Position numbers and translations under genes: made by a program. The notes under the pieces are model-generated. The model searched no databases, was not told where the DNA came from, and worked only from the letters and a program-made list of their open reading frames with translations. A DNA stretch of 64,000 bases from Deltaproteobacteria bacterium (GTDB lineage: Bacteria > Desulfobacterota > GWC2-55-46). Each line of letters starts with the position of its first letter. The stretch's first letter is position 1. The DNA lies in contig JACPGB010000001.1 in assembly GCA_016182655.1 (NCBI GenBank), forward strand, positions 62,001 to 126,000, in the 5' to 3' direction. This document shows, one piece after another, positions 9,823-18,305 of this stretch.

Positions 9823-9852
9823 TTGTCAAACTAAATAGGAATATGCTAATTT
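9823..9852 (+). promoter_or_regulatory. possible sigma-70 promoter for ccsA-resB
   Basis: TTGTCA (9823-9828), an 18-bp spacer and TAATTT (9847-9852) preceded by TGC. The implied transcription start almost coincides with the ATG at 9859, which would give a leaderless mRNA. This makes the call uncertain. Confidence 0.35.
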
Positions 9853-9858
9853 TAACGG

Positions 9859-10743
9859 ATGTTAAGCGATGCGGTACTCTCCAGGGACACATTTCTCCTT
9901 GGAATAGAGCTCAGACTCTTCTGGTCTATCGCGTTCATCTACGGGTTCTCGGCGCTCCTTTTCCTCATCCATTCGGTCTCGGGCGAAGGCTCCGCGGGCA
10001 GAGTTGCCCGCTCTCTCCTCTCGTTCAACATCGTCCTTCACACCGGGCTCATCGTGCTCCGCACATTCGAGGCCGGAAGGGCCCCTTTCGAGACGCTTTA
10101 CGAGTCCCTTTCGTGGTTCGCCTGGTCGGCCTCCGCCACTTACATCATCGTCACAAGAAAGTGGAAGGATGTCTATCTCCCGGGGCTCTTCGTCTCTTCG
10201 CTCTCATTGGGCGCCTGCCTCTATTCGCTCCTTTCGAGGTCTCCGGGGATAACGATACTGCCGCCTGCGCTCCAGAGCTACTGGTTCGAGTGGCACGTCG
10301 TCTTCGCCTTCTTCTCCTACGCGGTATTCGTCGTAAGCGCCTCGATCGAGGCCTCTTTTCTAATACTTAACCCGTTCGTAAAGCGCGGGCTCGGGAGGGC
10401 CTGGGGGCTTGGCGCGGAGAATATCGAAAGGTATCACGGACTCGCTAAAAAACTCGTCATGTTCGGCTACCCTTTCCTCACCTTCGCGATACTCTCGGGC
10501 GCGGCGTGGGCGAACGAGGCGTGGGGGAGGTACTGGTCATGGGACCCAAAGGAGACATGGTCGCTCGTCACCTGGACCGTCTTCACGGTCTATCTCCACT
10601 CCAAGGCTATCCCGAAATATCAGGGCCTGCCGGCCTCGGTCATAAACATCATCGGGTTCGTATGCATGATGATGACATTCCTCGGCGTCAACTGGCTCGC
10701 GAAGCTCCTCGGCATCCCGAGCCTGCATGTATATACGGTCTAA
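9859..10743 (+). CDS. ccsA: cytochrome c biogenesis protein CcsA/CcsB (heme handling, system II)
   Basis: Polytopic inner-membrane protein of 294 residues in the CcsA/ResC family. It works with ResB to bring heme across the membrane and attach it to apocytochromes c. The WWD-type signature is seen as WGRYWSWDPKETW near residue 220. His residues that could ligate heme lie around it (YHGLAKK, YLHSK and the C-terminal LHVYTV). About eight membrane helices are apparent. The stop codon directly abuts the resB ATG, so the two are translated as a pair. This implies system II maturation of c-type cytochromes. Confidence 0.92.
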   Translation: MLSDAVLSRDTFLLGIELRLFWSIAFIYGFSALLFLIHSVSGEGSAGRVARSLLSFNIVLHTGLIVLRTFEAGRAPFETLYESLSWFAWSASATYIIVTRKWKDVYLPGLFVSSLSLGACLYSLLSRSPGITILPPALQSYWFEWHVVFAFFSYAVFVVSASIEASFLILNPFVKRGLGRAWGLGAENIERYHGLAKKLVMFGYPFLTFAILSGAAWANEAWGRYWSWDPKETWSLVTWTVFTVYLHSKAIPKYQGLPASVINIIGFVCMMMTFLGVNWLAKLLGIPSLHVYTV

Positions 10744-12180
10744 ATGAAAACGCTCGCCGCAAATTCCAACGTGGCAAAGTTTCTGAACGCATGGAATGCC
10801 TTTTGCCGATGGACGGAGCGCAAGCTCTCCTCCATGTACACCTCGGTCTATGTCCTCGCCGTCATGGCGCTTTTTTTCATGACAGGGACTATATTCCCGC
10901 AGGGAGGCGAGTACGAGGAGTACGCGAGGGCCGGAGGCGGTTTTCTCGCCCTCGTAAACGCGTTCAGTCTCCTTGATTTCTTTACCTCTCCCGTCTTCCT
11001 GATACTTTCCATAATACTATTCCTCAATATCGCGGTCTGCGCCTGGAAGAGGTATCCGCTTGTTTTTCAGACAAAGAAGGACGCCGGCTCATTCGCGCCC
11101 GAACATACCATCGAGCTCCCGTTTACGGTCTCCGACGCGCACGAGGAGGTCAAAAAGGCCCTTAAAAAGGCCGGGTTCAGGATAATCGCCAGAAACGCCT
11201 CTTATGCCGTCGCTGAAAAGGGGCTTCCCTACAGGCCGCTTACATGGCTCTATCACGCGGGGCTCATAGCCTGCCTTCTGGGTTTCGCGCTCACCTACTT
11301 CTTCGCCTTCGAGGGTGAGATGAGACTGAAACTCCGCGAGGCCGAGACCGTCATGCCCGAAGAGACAGGGAGGCTCATGGGGCTATTAAGGGGCTACACG
11401 CCGCACTCGGACTTTCACCTCTTCCTCGACCGCTTCATGACTGAGTACGCCGAATCTCCCCGGCTCGAATACCCATCCGACAAGCTCTCCCGCCTCGCAA
11501 TCGGGCTCGGCTGGAGCAAGAACATCGCCTACGAGCTGACGGAGAACTCTCTCTCGGTCAAGGACTGGAGGGCGAAGATAAAAGTTATAAAAGGGACGAG
11601 GACGCTTACCGAAAGGTTCGTCGAGATAAATGAGCCGCTCAAATACGGCGGCTATACTTTCTATCTCATGGACGTCGTCCAGTCCTTCAAGGTCAGGGTG
11701 GAAGACAACCCCCTTGTCCTTGAGACGAAAGCCGGAGAGGACCTCGTTATACCAGGCGTGGACGAGCCGCTTAAGCTCGGGCCGTGGAGGGCCGGGACAG
11801 TAAAGAGGCTCAACAACGACATAGAGGTATTGAAGTCGCAAGTCACTGTAATGCGGAGGGGCGAGGAGGTCGCGCGCCTCTCCCCCGGCGGCTCTGCCTT
11901 TATCGACGGCACGAAGATAACCCTCCTGGACGCCGTGGAAGCTCCAGTCTTGAGCTACAGGTACGACCCCGGAGTGCCGCTCCTCTGGGCCTCGGGCGTC
12001 TTCGTACTTATCATAATGTCGCTCCGTTTCTTCGGGTACTGGTTTGAAGCCGCGTACAATATAGAAGAGCGGGACGGGAGACCCGTACTCGAACTCAGGA
12101 TACGGTCCGCAGGGCTCATGGCGGATGAGAGGCGCGTTATGGAGAGGCTCAAATACCACATTTTTAAACAGGCCAGTTGA
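10744..12180 (+). CDS. resB: ResB-like cytochrome c biogenesis protein
   Basis: ResB family membrane protein of 478 residues, partner of CcsA in system II cytochrome c assembly. TM helices are seen near residues 35-55, 80-98, 165-187 and 415-435. Large periplasmic segments rich in charged residues lie between helix 3 and the last helix, as in the family. The N-terminal pattern (VLAVMALFFMTGTIFPQG) is typical of ResB. The ATG follows the ccsA TAA with no gap. The gene is followed 46 bp later by the helicase gene on the same strand. Confidence 0.92.
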   Translation: MKTLAANSNVAKFLNAWNAFCRWTERKLSSMYTSVYVLAVMALFFMTGTIFPQGGEYEEYARAGGGFLALVNAFSLLDFFTSPVFLILSIILFLNIAVCAWKRYPLVFQTKKDAGSFAPEHTIELPFTVSDAHEEVKKALKKAGFRIIARNASYAVAEKGLPYRPLTWLYHAGLIACLLGFALTYFFAFEGEMRLKLREAETVMPEETGRLMGLLRGYTPHSDFHLFLDRFMTEYAESPRLEYPSDKLSRLAIGLGWSKNIAYELTENSLSVKDWRAKIKVIKGTRTLTERFVEINEPLKYGGYTFYLMDVVQSFKVRVEDNPLVLETKAGEDLVIPGVDEPLKLGPWRAGTVKRLNNDIEVLKSQVTVMRRGEEVARLSPGGSAFIDGTKITLLDAVEAPVLSYRYDPGVPLLWASGVFVLIIMSLRFFGYWFEAAYNIEERDGRPVLELRIRSAGLMADERRVMERLKYHIFKQAS

Positions 12181-12226
12181 CCCGCCTGACATTGGCATCC
12201 CTCCGTTTAAGTGTTATTATCACGAC

Positions 12227-14515
12227 ATGACCATCAGCGAATTTATCGAAGACTTAAAAACGAGGAAGGACCTCCGGGAGGTCGTCCATCATAAAGAGAT
12301 ACCTCCGAGGAGTCCGCTTTTTGCCGAGACCGAAAGGCCGCTCCATCCGAACCTGAAAGAGTCCCTCTCATCCATCTGTATCGAGAAATTATTCTCGCAT
12401 CAAGCCCAGGCAATCGACCTCATCAGGGACGGCAAAAACGTCGTCGTCATGACGCCGACATCGAGCGGCAAATCGCTCATATACAATATCCCGGTAATAG
12501 AATCGCTCCTTGAGGACAATGACGCCCACGCGCTCTACCTCTTCCCGTTGAAGGGGCTCGAGCAGGACCAGCTCGGCGCGTTCAGGGAATTGACCGAGAG
12601 GCTTCCGATAGGCCGTCAAGACGCCCCGCCCAAGAAAAGGTCCGCCTTTGTCCCGTCTCTCGCGGAGATCTACGACGGCGACACGACCGCGTACCGGAGA
12701 AAGAAGATAAGAGAGACCCCGCCCGCCGTCGTACTCACTAACCCGGACATGCTCCACATGGCCATAAACGCATTTCATCCCAAGTGGGAGCGGTTCTTCC
12801 GGAATCTGAAGTTCGTCGTAATAGACGAGGTACACACATACAAGGGCGTATTCGGCTCCCATGTGGCGAATGTATTAAGAAGGTTCCGGCGCATCGCGAA
12901 GATGTACGGCGCGGACCCGGTCTTCATCGCATGCTCCGCGACTATAGCGAACCCCAAGGGGCTCGCCGAGACTCTAACGGGGCTACAGTTCGAGCTCGTG
13001 GACGAGAGCGGCGCGCCCGCAGGCAGACGTCACTTTCTCTTCATTAACCCTCTACCAGAGACGAGCCCATACACTATCGCAACGCGCGTATTTACATCAT
13101 CGGTGCGCGCGGGGCTCAAGACAATCGCCTTTACCAAGGCCCGGAAGGTGACAGAGCTCATGCACGCATGGGTGAACGAGACCGCGCCCGATATCGGCGC
13201 GAAGATAAGCTCGTACAGGGCGGGCTTTCTTCCGGAAGAAAGGCGCGATATCGAGACACGGCTATTTAACGGCGAGCTCACGGGAGTAATATCTACGAGC
13301 GCGCTCGAACTCGGCGTCGACATAGGCGGGCTCGATGTCTGCGTGCTCGTAGGATACCCGGGGTCTGTCAGCTCCACGTGGCAGAGGGGCGGCAGAGCCG
13401 GGAGGTCCGGAAGGGACTCGCTCATCGTCATGGTTGCTTTGCAGGACGCGCTCGACCAGTACTTCATGCGTAACCCTGATGATTTTTTCAAGAGGAACGT
13501 CGAGGCCGCGGTTTTGGATTTCGAAAACGCCTCCATCCTGAAAGGACACCTTTTATCCGCCGTCGCCGAGGGATATTTGAAGCCGACGGATGCCATTTAC
13601 GACACAATAAAATATGCGCCTATCCTGAAGGAGCTTGAGGCCGAAGGCAAGGTTCGCCATTGGCAGAAAGGCGACATCTGGTATCCGAGAAAGCGGACGC
13701 CACAGCTCGACATTTCCATAAGGGAGGCCGGTGAGCCTTATACGATTGTGAAGGAAGACGGCAGGACGCTCGGCGAATCATCCTCCGCGCGCGTGCTCTA
13801 TGAACTCCACCCCGGGGCGATCTACCTCCACAGGTCCGTCCAGTACAGGGTCGTGAAACTCGACATGTCAGAGAGGAAGGTCTTCTGCAGGCTTGCGCCG
13901 GAAATCGACTATTATACCCGCGCGATGTCAAGCGAAGAGACCGAGATAGTCTCCGAAGACTCTCAAAGAGATTTAAGAGGCGTAAGGCTCCATCTCGGAA
14001 AACTCAAGGTCACCGAGCGCGTCCTCGGCTACAGGAAAAAACAGATACACACGGACAAATCATTGGGAGAATTCCCGCTGGAGCTTCCAGAGACCGTCTT
14101 CACCACCGTAGGCATATGGATGCAAGTCGACGACGCCTTGATTAGCGCAGTCAGGGAAAAAGGCTTCGGCTCATCCGGCGGCCTCCACGCGGCCGAGCAC
14201 GCGATGATCGCGGCGCTCCCCTTGTACGCCCTCTGCGACAGGATGGATTTGGGCGGCGTGAGCTATCCCCTGAACCCCGAGCTTCAAAGCGCCGCGATAT
14301 TCGTATACGACGGACATGAAGGCGGCGTCGGTCTTGCCAAAAGAGGGTTCGAGTGCGCGCCCGAGTGGTTCTCTTCGACCTTGAGGCTCATGGAGGAATG
14401 CGCCTGCGAGGTCGCCTGCCCGTCCTGCACCCAGGACCCGAAGTGCGGCAACAACAACGAGCCGTTGGACAAACGCGCCGCGATCATGATGATAAGGAAG
14501 TGGCTGGGGGGATGA
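12227..14515 (+). CDS. DEAD/DEAH-box helicase, MrfA/YprA-like
   Basis: SF2 helicase of 762 residues. The N-terminal RecA domain has motif I TPTSSGKS, motif II as DEVH (VIDEVHTYKG) and motif III SAT. The second RecA domain has STSALELGVDIG and the arginine-finger motif QRGGRAGRSG. The C-terminal DUF1998-type region carries a Cys cluster (CACEVACPSCTQDPKCG) for metal binding. B. subtilis MrfA with this layout is a 3'-5' DNA helicase in mitomycin C repair; the same role is inference here. ATG 12227 was chosen over a longer frame that overlaps resB. No MrfB-like exonuclease lies next door. Confidence 0.9.
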   Translation: MTISEFIEDLKTRKDLREVVHHKEIPPRSPLFAETERPLHPNLKESLSSICIEKLFSHQAQAIDLIRDGKNVVVMTPTSSGKSLIYNIPVIESLLEDNDAHALYLFPLKGLEQDQLGAFRELTERLPIGRQDAPPKKRSAFVPSLAEIYDGDTTAYRRKKIRETPPAVVLTNPDMLHMAINAFHPKWERFFRNLKFVVIDEVHTYKGVFGSHVANVLRRFRRIAKMYGADPVFIACSATIANPKGLAETLTGLQFELVDESGAPAGRRHFLFINPLPETSPYTIATRVFTSSVRAGLKTIAFTKARKVTELMHAWVNETAPDIGAKISSYRAGFLPEERRDIETRLFNGELTGVISTSALELGVDIGGLDVCVLVGYPGSVSSTWQRGGRAGRSGRDSLIVMVALQDALDQYFMRNPDDFFKRNVEAAVLDFENASILKGHLLSAVAEGYLKPTDAIYDTIKYAPILKELEAEGKVRHWQKGDIWYPRKRTPQLDISIREAGEPYTIVKEDGRTLGESSSARVLYELHPGAIYLHRSVQYRVVKLDMSERKVFCRLAPEIDYYTRAMSSEETEIVSEDSQRDLRGVRLHLGKLKVTERVLGYRKKQIHTDKSLGEFPLELPETVFTTVGIWMQVDDALISAVREKGFGSSGGLHAAEHAMIAALPLYALCDRMDLGGVSYPLNPELQSAAIFVYDGHEGGVGLAKRGFECAPEWFSSTLRLMEECACEVACPSCTQDPKCGNNNEPLDKRAAIMMIRKWLGG

Positions 14516-14628
14516 TTTTTAATCTTCCCTCACCCATCTTTTGAAAAGAGGGGATTACGTGATTTAATCCCTGGACAACATCGTGATCGAGCAATATAAT
14601 TGTTTAATGCCGCTCCTTCGGAGGTTCT

Positions 14629-15378
14629 ATGATCGGATTCCTTGCCTTCATGGCCGTCTTTACCGCTGTAATAATCGTTCACGAATTCGGCCATTATCTC
14701 GCGGCCAAAAGGCTCGGCGTCAAGGTCTATGAATTCTCCGTCGGCTTCCCCTTCAGCCCGAGGATAGCAACGCTTTTCCGGCACAGGGAGACCGTATTCA
14801 CCGTTAGGCTCCTGCCGCTCGGAGGCTTCGTAAGCTTCTCTGAGGATGGAGACGCCGATCCGTCGCGGTTCCTCAAAACCGAGAGGTGGAGGAGGGCCGC
14901 CATATCTTCAGCGGGCCCGGCTTTCAACATCGCGTTCGCTTTCCTCATACTCACCCCCGTATTCCTTTTAGACAAGGGGCTTCCCATTTACGATAGCCTT
15001 GCCTTAAGCGCCGCATCTGTCATCGACGGCTTCTCGGGCCTTTTCAACATCCTCGCCTCGTTCATTTCAGGGACCGGCTCGATAAGCCAGCTTTCAGGCC
15101 CAATAGGCATAGCTCACATAGCGGGGAAGGCCGCCGAATCAGGTTTTTTGAGCCTGCTTTATTTTACGGGCATGCTGAGCTTGAGCCTCGCCGTCTTCAA
15201 CCTTCTGCCTCTCCCTGCCCTCGACGGCGGACATCTCGTAATACTTTTTATAGAGTCGATAAAGAGACGCCCATTGACCGAAAAGGCTTACCAGATTGTA
15301 GGCGCAGTGGGGATCTCTTTCTTTTTGATACTCACGGCCGTCGTGAGTTACAAGGACATACTCAAGATAATGTACTGA
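14629..15378 (+). CDS. M50 site-2 protease-like protein without PDZ domain
   Basis: Intramembrane metalloprotease-like protein of 249 residues. HEFGH in the first helix (about residue 21) and LDGG in the last core helix (about residue 198) provide the zinc-site residues. The flanking GGFVSFSEDG and LSGPIGI segments match RseP-type proteins, but the region that normally holds one or two PDZ domains is reduced to a short linker. A full-length RseP with two PDZ domains is encoded at 28983-30284, so this is a second, minimal paralogue. GGAGG (14620-14624) precedes the ATG. The substrate is unknown. Confidence 0.85.
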   Translation: MIGFLAFMAVFTAVIIVHEFGHYLAAKRLGVKVYEFSVGFPFSPRIATLFRHRETVFTVRLLPLGGFVSFSEDGDADPSRFLKTERWRRAAISSAGPAFNIAFAFLILTPVFLLDKGLPIYDSLALSAASVIDGFSGLFNILASFISGTGSISQLSGPIGIAHIAGKAAESGFLSLLYFTGMLSLSLAVFNLLPLPALDGGHLVILFIESIKRRPLTEKAYQIVGAVGISFFLILTAVVSYKDILKIMY

Positions 15379-15387
15379 AGTAAAAAA

Positions 15388-15428
15388 AAGGCCCCTGATC
15401 TCTCAGGGGCCTTCTGTGTTTTTTTTCT
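15388..15428. terminator. bidirectional intrinsic terminator
   Basis: An 11-bp perfect stem (AAGGCCCCTGA / TCAGGGGCCTT, 15388-15398 and 15403-15413) with a TCTC loop lies between the convergent M50 protease gene and leuB. A T-tract (15420-15426) follows on the plus strand, and an A-tract (15382-15389) precedes it, giving a T-tract on the minus strand. It can therefore stop both transcripts. Confidence 0.9.
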
Positions 15429-15437
15429 GACGGGGCC

Positions 15438-16517
15438 TTACAGCTCCTTCAATACCGCCTCTCCCATCTCGGAACAGCTCGCCTTCTTCGTACCAGGCTG
15501 GTAAATATCCGCCGTCCTGTAGCCCTTGTTCAGGACCTTCTCGACCGCCGCCTCTATCGCGACTGATGCGTCTTCCATGTCGAACGAATACTTGAGCATC
15601 ATGGCGACCGACAATATCGTCGCTATCGGGTTCGCGATGCCCTTGCCGGCTATGTCAGGGGCCGAGCCGTGTATGGGCTCGTACATCGCCCTGTTCTTGG
15701 TAGCGCCTAAAGATGCCGACGGAAGCATCCCGATGGAGCCGGTGAGCATCGAGGCCTCGTCCGACAATATGTCGCCGAAGGTGTTCTCTGTGACGATCAC
15801 GTCGAACTGCTTCGGGTTCCTCACCAACTGCATGGCGCAGTTGTCGACATACATGTGCGAGAGCTCCACGTCCGGATAATCCTGCCCTATCTTTATGACG
15901 ACCTTCCTCCAGAGCTCGGTCGTCTCAAGGACGTTCGCCTTGTCCACGCTACAGAGCTTCTTCCTTCTTTTGCGGGCGACCTCGAAGCCTACTTTCGCTA
16001 TCCTCTCTATCTCAGGAGTCGTGTAGACCATAGTGTTAACGCCGCGCTCCGTCCCGTCAGGCAGCTTCTCAACACCCTTTGGAGTCCCGAAGTAGAGCCC
16101 GCCCGTCAATTCCCTGATGACGACGAGATCGACGCCGTCGATGACCTCGGGCTTTAGGGTGGACGCGTCAATGAGATCCTTGTATATGCGCGCGGGCCTT
16201 ACGTTTGCGAACAACCCGAGCTCCTTCCTTAGCGCTAGCAAAGCCCTCTCGGGCCTGATCGAATAGTCGAGCCCTTCCCACTTGGTCCCGCCCACCGCGC
16301 CAAGCATGACCGCGTCGCTCGACAACGTAAGCTTCAGCACCTCATCCGTCAGCGGCACGCCATGCGCGTCGATCGAAGAGCCTCCGACAAGCGCTTCGGT
16401 AGCCGCAAACTCGACTCCGGCCTTCTTCCCAACGGCTTTAAGCACCTTCATCGCTTCATGCATTATCTCAGGGCCGATACCGTCGCCCGGCAATACCGCA
16501 ACTGAATATCTCTTCAC
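15438..16517 (-). CDS. leuB: 3-isopropylmalate dehydrogenase
   Basis: NAD-dependent beta-decarboxylating dehydrogenase of 359 residues, the third step of leucine synthesis. It starts [15 protein letters not shown] and contains the substrate loop with [13 protein letters not shown] and the metal/NAD region [13 protein letters not shown] plus the [10 protein letters not shown] loop. The frame is open ten codons further to an ATG at 16547. GTG 16517 was chosen because GAGGAG sits 7 bp before it and it gives the usual length. This is the last gene of the ilv-leu operon and ends 10 bp before a terminator. Confidence 0.94.
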   Translation of the reverse strand: MKRYSVAVLPGDGIGPEIMHEAMKVLKAVGKKAGVEFAATEALVGGSSIDAHGVPLTDEVLKLTLSSDAVMLGAVGGTKWEGLDYSIRPERALLALRKELGLFANVRPARIYKDLIDASTLKPEVIDGVDLVVIRELTGGLYFGTPKGVEKLPDGTERGVNTMVYTTPEIERIAKVGFEVARKRRKKLCSVDKANVLETTELWRKVVIKIGQDYPDVELSHMYVDNCAMQLVRNPKQFDVIVTENTFGDILSDEASMLTGSIGMLPSASLGATKNRAMYEPIHGSAPDIAGKGIANPIATILSVAMMLKYSFDMEDASVAIEAAVEKVLNKGYRTADIYQPGTKKASCSEMGEAVLKEL

Positions 16518-16564
16518 AGCCTGTCTCCTCGCGTCTGATTTTTTCAAGCCTCAAAATAATAATA

Positions 16565-16591
16565 CCGGAAGCTCAAGGCAAAAACTTCCGG
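16565..16591 (-). other. small hairpin between the PUR-like gene and leuB
   Basis: CCGGAAG (16565-16571) and CTTCCGG (16585-16591) form a 7-bp perfect stem around a 13-base loop. There is no T-tract after it on the minus strand. An mRNA processing or stability role is possible but not shown. Confidence 0.4.
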
Positions 16592-16637
16592 CCTGACCGT
16601 TTCAGGAATGATAAGGGTCTTTCGTTTTTAAAATTTT

Positions 16638-16853
16638 CTAAGAGCCCGTGCCGGTTATCTTCGTAAGCGACTGCATGAATACGTCTATGCCGCTTATGGG
16701 TATCACGACCGTCGAGCGCCTGTCGTTCGAGAGCTCAGCTATCTGGAGGAAACGCCCGCCGTCGTTCTCCTTCAGGTCAACGAAAAGCGTCTTGTTCTCG
16801 ATGTGCAGCTTGTCGCTCGAGATTATCTTGCTCTTTGCTCCGTCTTTCTTCAT
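16638..16853 (-). CDS. PUR-like nucleic-acid-binding small protein
   Basis: A 71-residue protein. The central motif [20 protein letters not shown] closely resembles one PUR repeat of eukaryotic Pur-alpha (KRFYLDVKQN...GRFLKIAEV by memory) and bacterial PUR/DUF3276 proteins, which bind single-stranded purine-rich DNA or RNA. It continues into a [17 protein letters not shown] strand-helix unit, so a single repeat that would dimerise is expected. Its ATG overlaps the leuD stop as ATGA, giving tight translational coupling, and leuB follows. A role in regulating the leucine operon or binding its mRNA is speculation. The frame is open further upstream in a leuD out-of-frame reading, which was rejected. 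Confidence 0.78.
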   Translation of the reverse strand: MKKDGAKSKIISSDKLHIENKTLFVDLKENDGGRFLQIAELSNDRRSTVVIPISGIDVFMQSLTKITGTGS

Positions 16854-17344
16854 ACAGCCCCCTTTTTCCGAATCGACTCCATGAGCCCGCCGGCCGCGAT
16901 CAGCTCCTGCATGAACGGCGGGATGGGTCTCGCCTTGAACCGCTTGCCCTTCGTAACGTTCACTATCTCGCCAGTGGACATGTCCACCTCGATGACGTCG
17001 CCCGATTCCGTCGAATCCGCCGCTTCCTCGCACTCCAGGATCGGGAGCCCCATATTGAACGAGTTCCTGTAGAATATCCTCGCAAAGCTCTTGGCGATGA
17101 CGCATGCCACACCGGATGCCTTTATAGCTATCGGCGCGTGCTCCCTCGAAGACCCGCAACCGAAGTTCTTGTCCGCGACTATCACGTCCCCTGCCTGAAC
17201 GCGGGAGGCGAACGTCGGGTCCGCATCCTCCATGCAGTGCTTCGCGAGCTCCTTGGGGTCCGACGTGTTCAGATACCTCGCCGGTATAATCCTGTCAGTG
17301 TCTATGTCAGCGCCGAACTTCCAAGCCTTGCCGTTGAACTTCAT
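16850..17344 (-). CDS. leuD: 3-isopropylmalate dehydratase small subunit, short (archaeal-type)
   Basis: A 164-residue swivelling domain of isopropylmalate isomerase, partner of LeuC in leucine synthesis. Recognisable are [16 protein letters not shown] at the N-terminus and the substrate-recognition [15 protein letters not shown] segment, then [10 protein letters not shown]. The length is that of the short archaeal/thermophile type, not the ~200-residue E. coli type. Its stop overlaps the PUR-like gene start (ATGA). It is separated from leuC by a methyltransferase gene and a repeat. Confidence 0.94.
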   Translation of the reverse strand: MKFNGKAWKFGADIDTDRIIPARYLNTSDPKELAKHCMEDADPTFASRVQAGDVIVADKNFGCGSSREHAPIAIKASGVACVIAKSFARIFYRNSFNMGLPILECEEAADSTESGDVIEVDMSTGEIVNVTKGKRFKARPIPPFMQELIAAGGLMESIRKKGAV

Positions 17345-17368
17345 CTTAATGCACCCCTTGAATTTTCT

Positions 17369-18061
17369 TTATGGCTTTTGAACCGATATCAACTGAAAGA
17401 CGCCGCGTTTAAGGAACGACCTTTTAAAACCCCTGAACCCGGCGTCCATTAACGCCTTCTGTATGTCCGTCCTCACCCACGCCCTCGCGGTCTCCCCCTC
17501 GAAGAACGCAAAAAAGAACGCCTGTAAAAGCCCCGTTCCGCCTTCTGCCTTGTAAAAATCGAAGATGACGAACCTGCCGCCTTCCCTTAATACCCGCGCG
17601 GCCTCTTTTATTATCAAGGGTATCAAGGGACCCTCGGTCTCGTGCAGGCCTAAAGAGACCATGACCCTGTCAAACGCACCGTCAGCAAACGGCAGGCATG
17701 AAGCATCAGCCCGGGCGAACTCCACGCCCACACCGGCCCTACGCGCCTTCTCCGCCGCTACCCTCAACATCCCGGCGGTCACGTCGACCGCAACCGCCTT
17801 TGCCCCAAGAGACGCCGCTTCAATAGAAAGCGTCGCGGTCCCGGCAAAGATCTCCAAAACCTTCTTACCCTCAAGAGGCCTCGCGTTATCAGCGCGCCTC
17901 TCCCTGGTCCCGCCCCTGCCCGCCTCCAGCTCCCTTAAAACCGGCCCCCGTAAACTCTCCTCACCACCCAAGAGCAACGCCGCAAACCAGACCCCAAGGT
18001 CGTACAACGGCGCAAACCAGTCATACAAGAGATAATGCGCTGGATGGGTTTTTGGGGACAT
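17369..18061 (-). CDS. class I SAM-dependent methyltransferase
   Basis: UbiE/Methyltransf_11-like protein of 230 residues. SAM-binding motif I is VLEIFAGTATLSIEAASLGA (a variant with A-G-T), motif II is AVAVDVTAGML and the post-II region is ARADASCLPFADGAFDRV. The N-terminal DWFAPLYDLGVWF segment is typical of UbiE/PmtA-like enzymes. Membrane-phospholipid or quinone substrates are both possible. ATG 18061 (TGAGGA about 8 bp upstream) was preferred to an in-frame TTG five codons earlier. It interrupts leuC-leuD and lies 24 bp before leuD. Confidence 0.82.
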   Translation of the reverse strand: MSPKTHPAHYLLYDWFAPLYDLGVWFAALLLGGEESLRGPVLRELEAGRGGTRERRADNARPLEGKKVLEIFAGTATLSIEAASLGAKAVAVDVTAGMLRVAAEKARRAGVGVEFARADASCLPFADGAFDRVMVSLGLHETEGPLIPLIIKEAARVLREGGRFVIFDFYKAEGGTGLLQAFFFAFFEGETARAWVRTDIQKALMDAGFRGFKRSFLKRGVFQLISVQKP

Positions 18062-18086
18062 ATATCGAATCCTCAAAATGTTAAAA

Positions 18087-18251
18087 GTACCTGAGAGAAC
18101 CTTTTTGTAAAAAGGTTTCTCTCAGACTCTCTCCAAAAACTTTCAGTTCGTCCGTAGAGGCCCCCCAAAAGAATCACCGGGGGGGCCTCTACGGAACTAA
18201 AAGTCTTTGAAGGGGGCCTGGGGGGAACTTTCTACAGAAAGGTCCCCCCAG
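18087..18251. repeat. multi-hairpin repeat family 2, copy 1
   Basis: Three consecutive hairpins lie between leuC and the methyltransferase gene. The first is CTGAGAGAACC...TCTCTCAG (18091-18125). The second has stems 18151-18166 and 18180-18195 (TCCGTAGAGGCCCCCC with its complement). The third has 15-bp arms 18218-18232 and 18237-18251 (CTGGGGGG ... CCCCCCAG) with a TACA loop. The linker AAAAGTCTTTGAAGGGGG and all three hairpins recur at 33170-33463. There is no coding potential. Confidence 0.85.
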
Positions 18252-18305
18252 ATATCTTTTAAACAACTGAGGGATACGGGATATCCCGAAAACCCGTCCG
18301 GCGTA

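Noticed and set aside
16854-17159. Extension of the PUR-like frame upstream through leuD
   Set aside because: It is an out-of-frame reading of leuD; the protein-like part begins only at the ATG overlapping the leuD stop.
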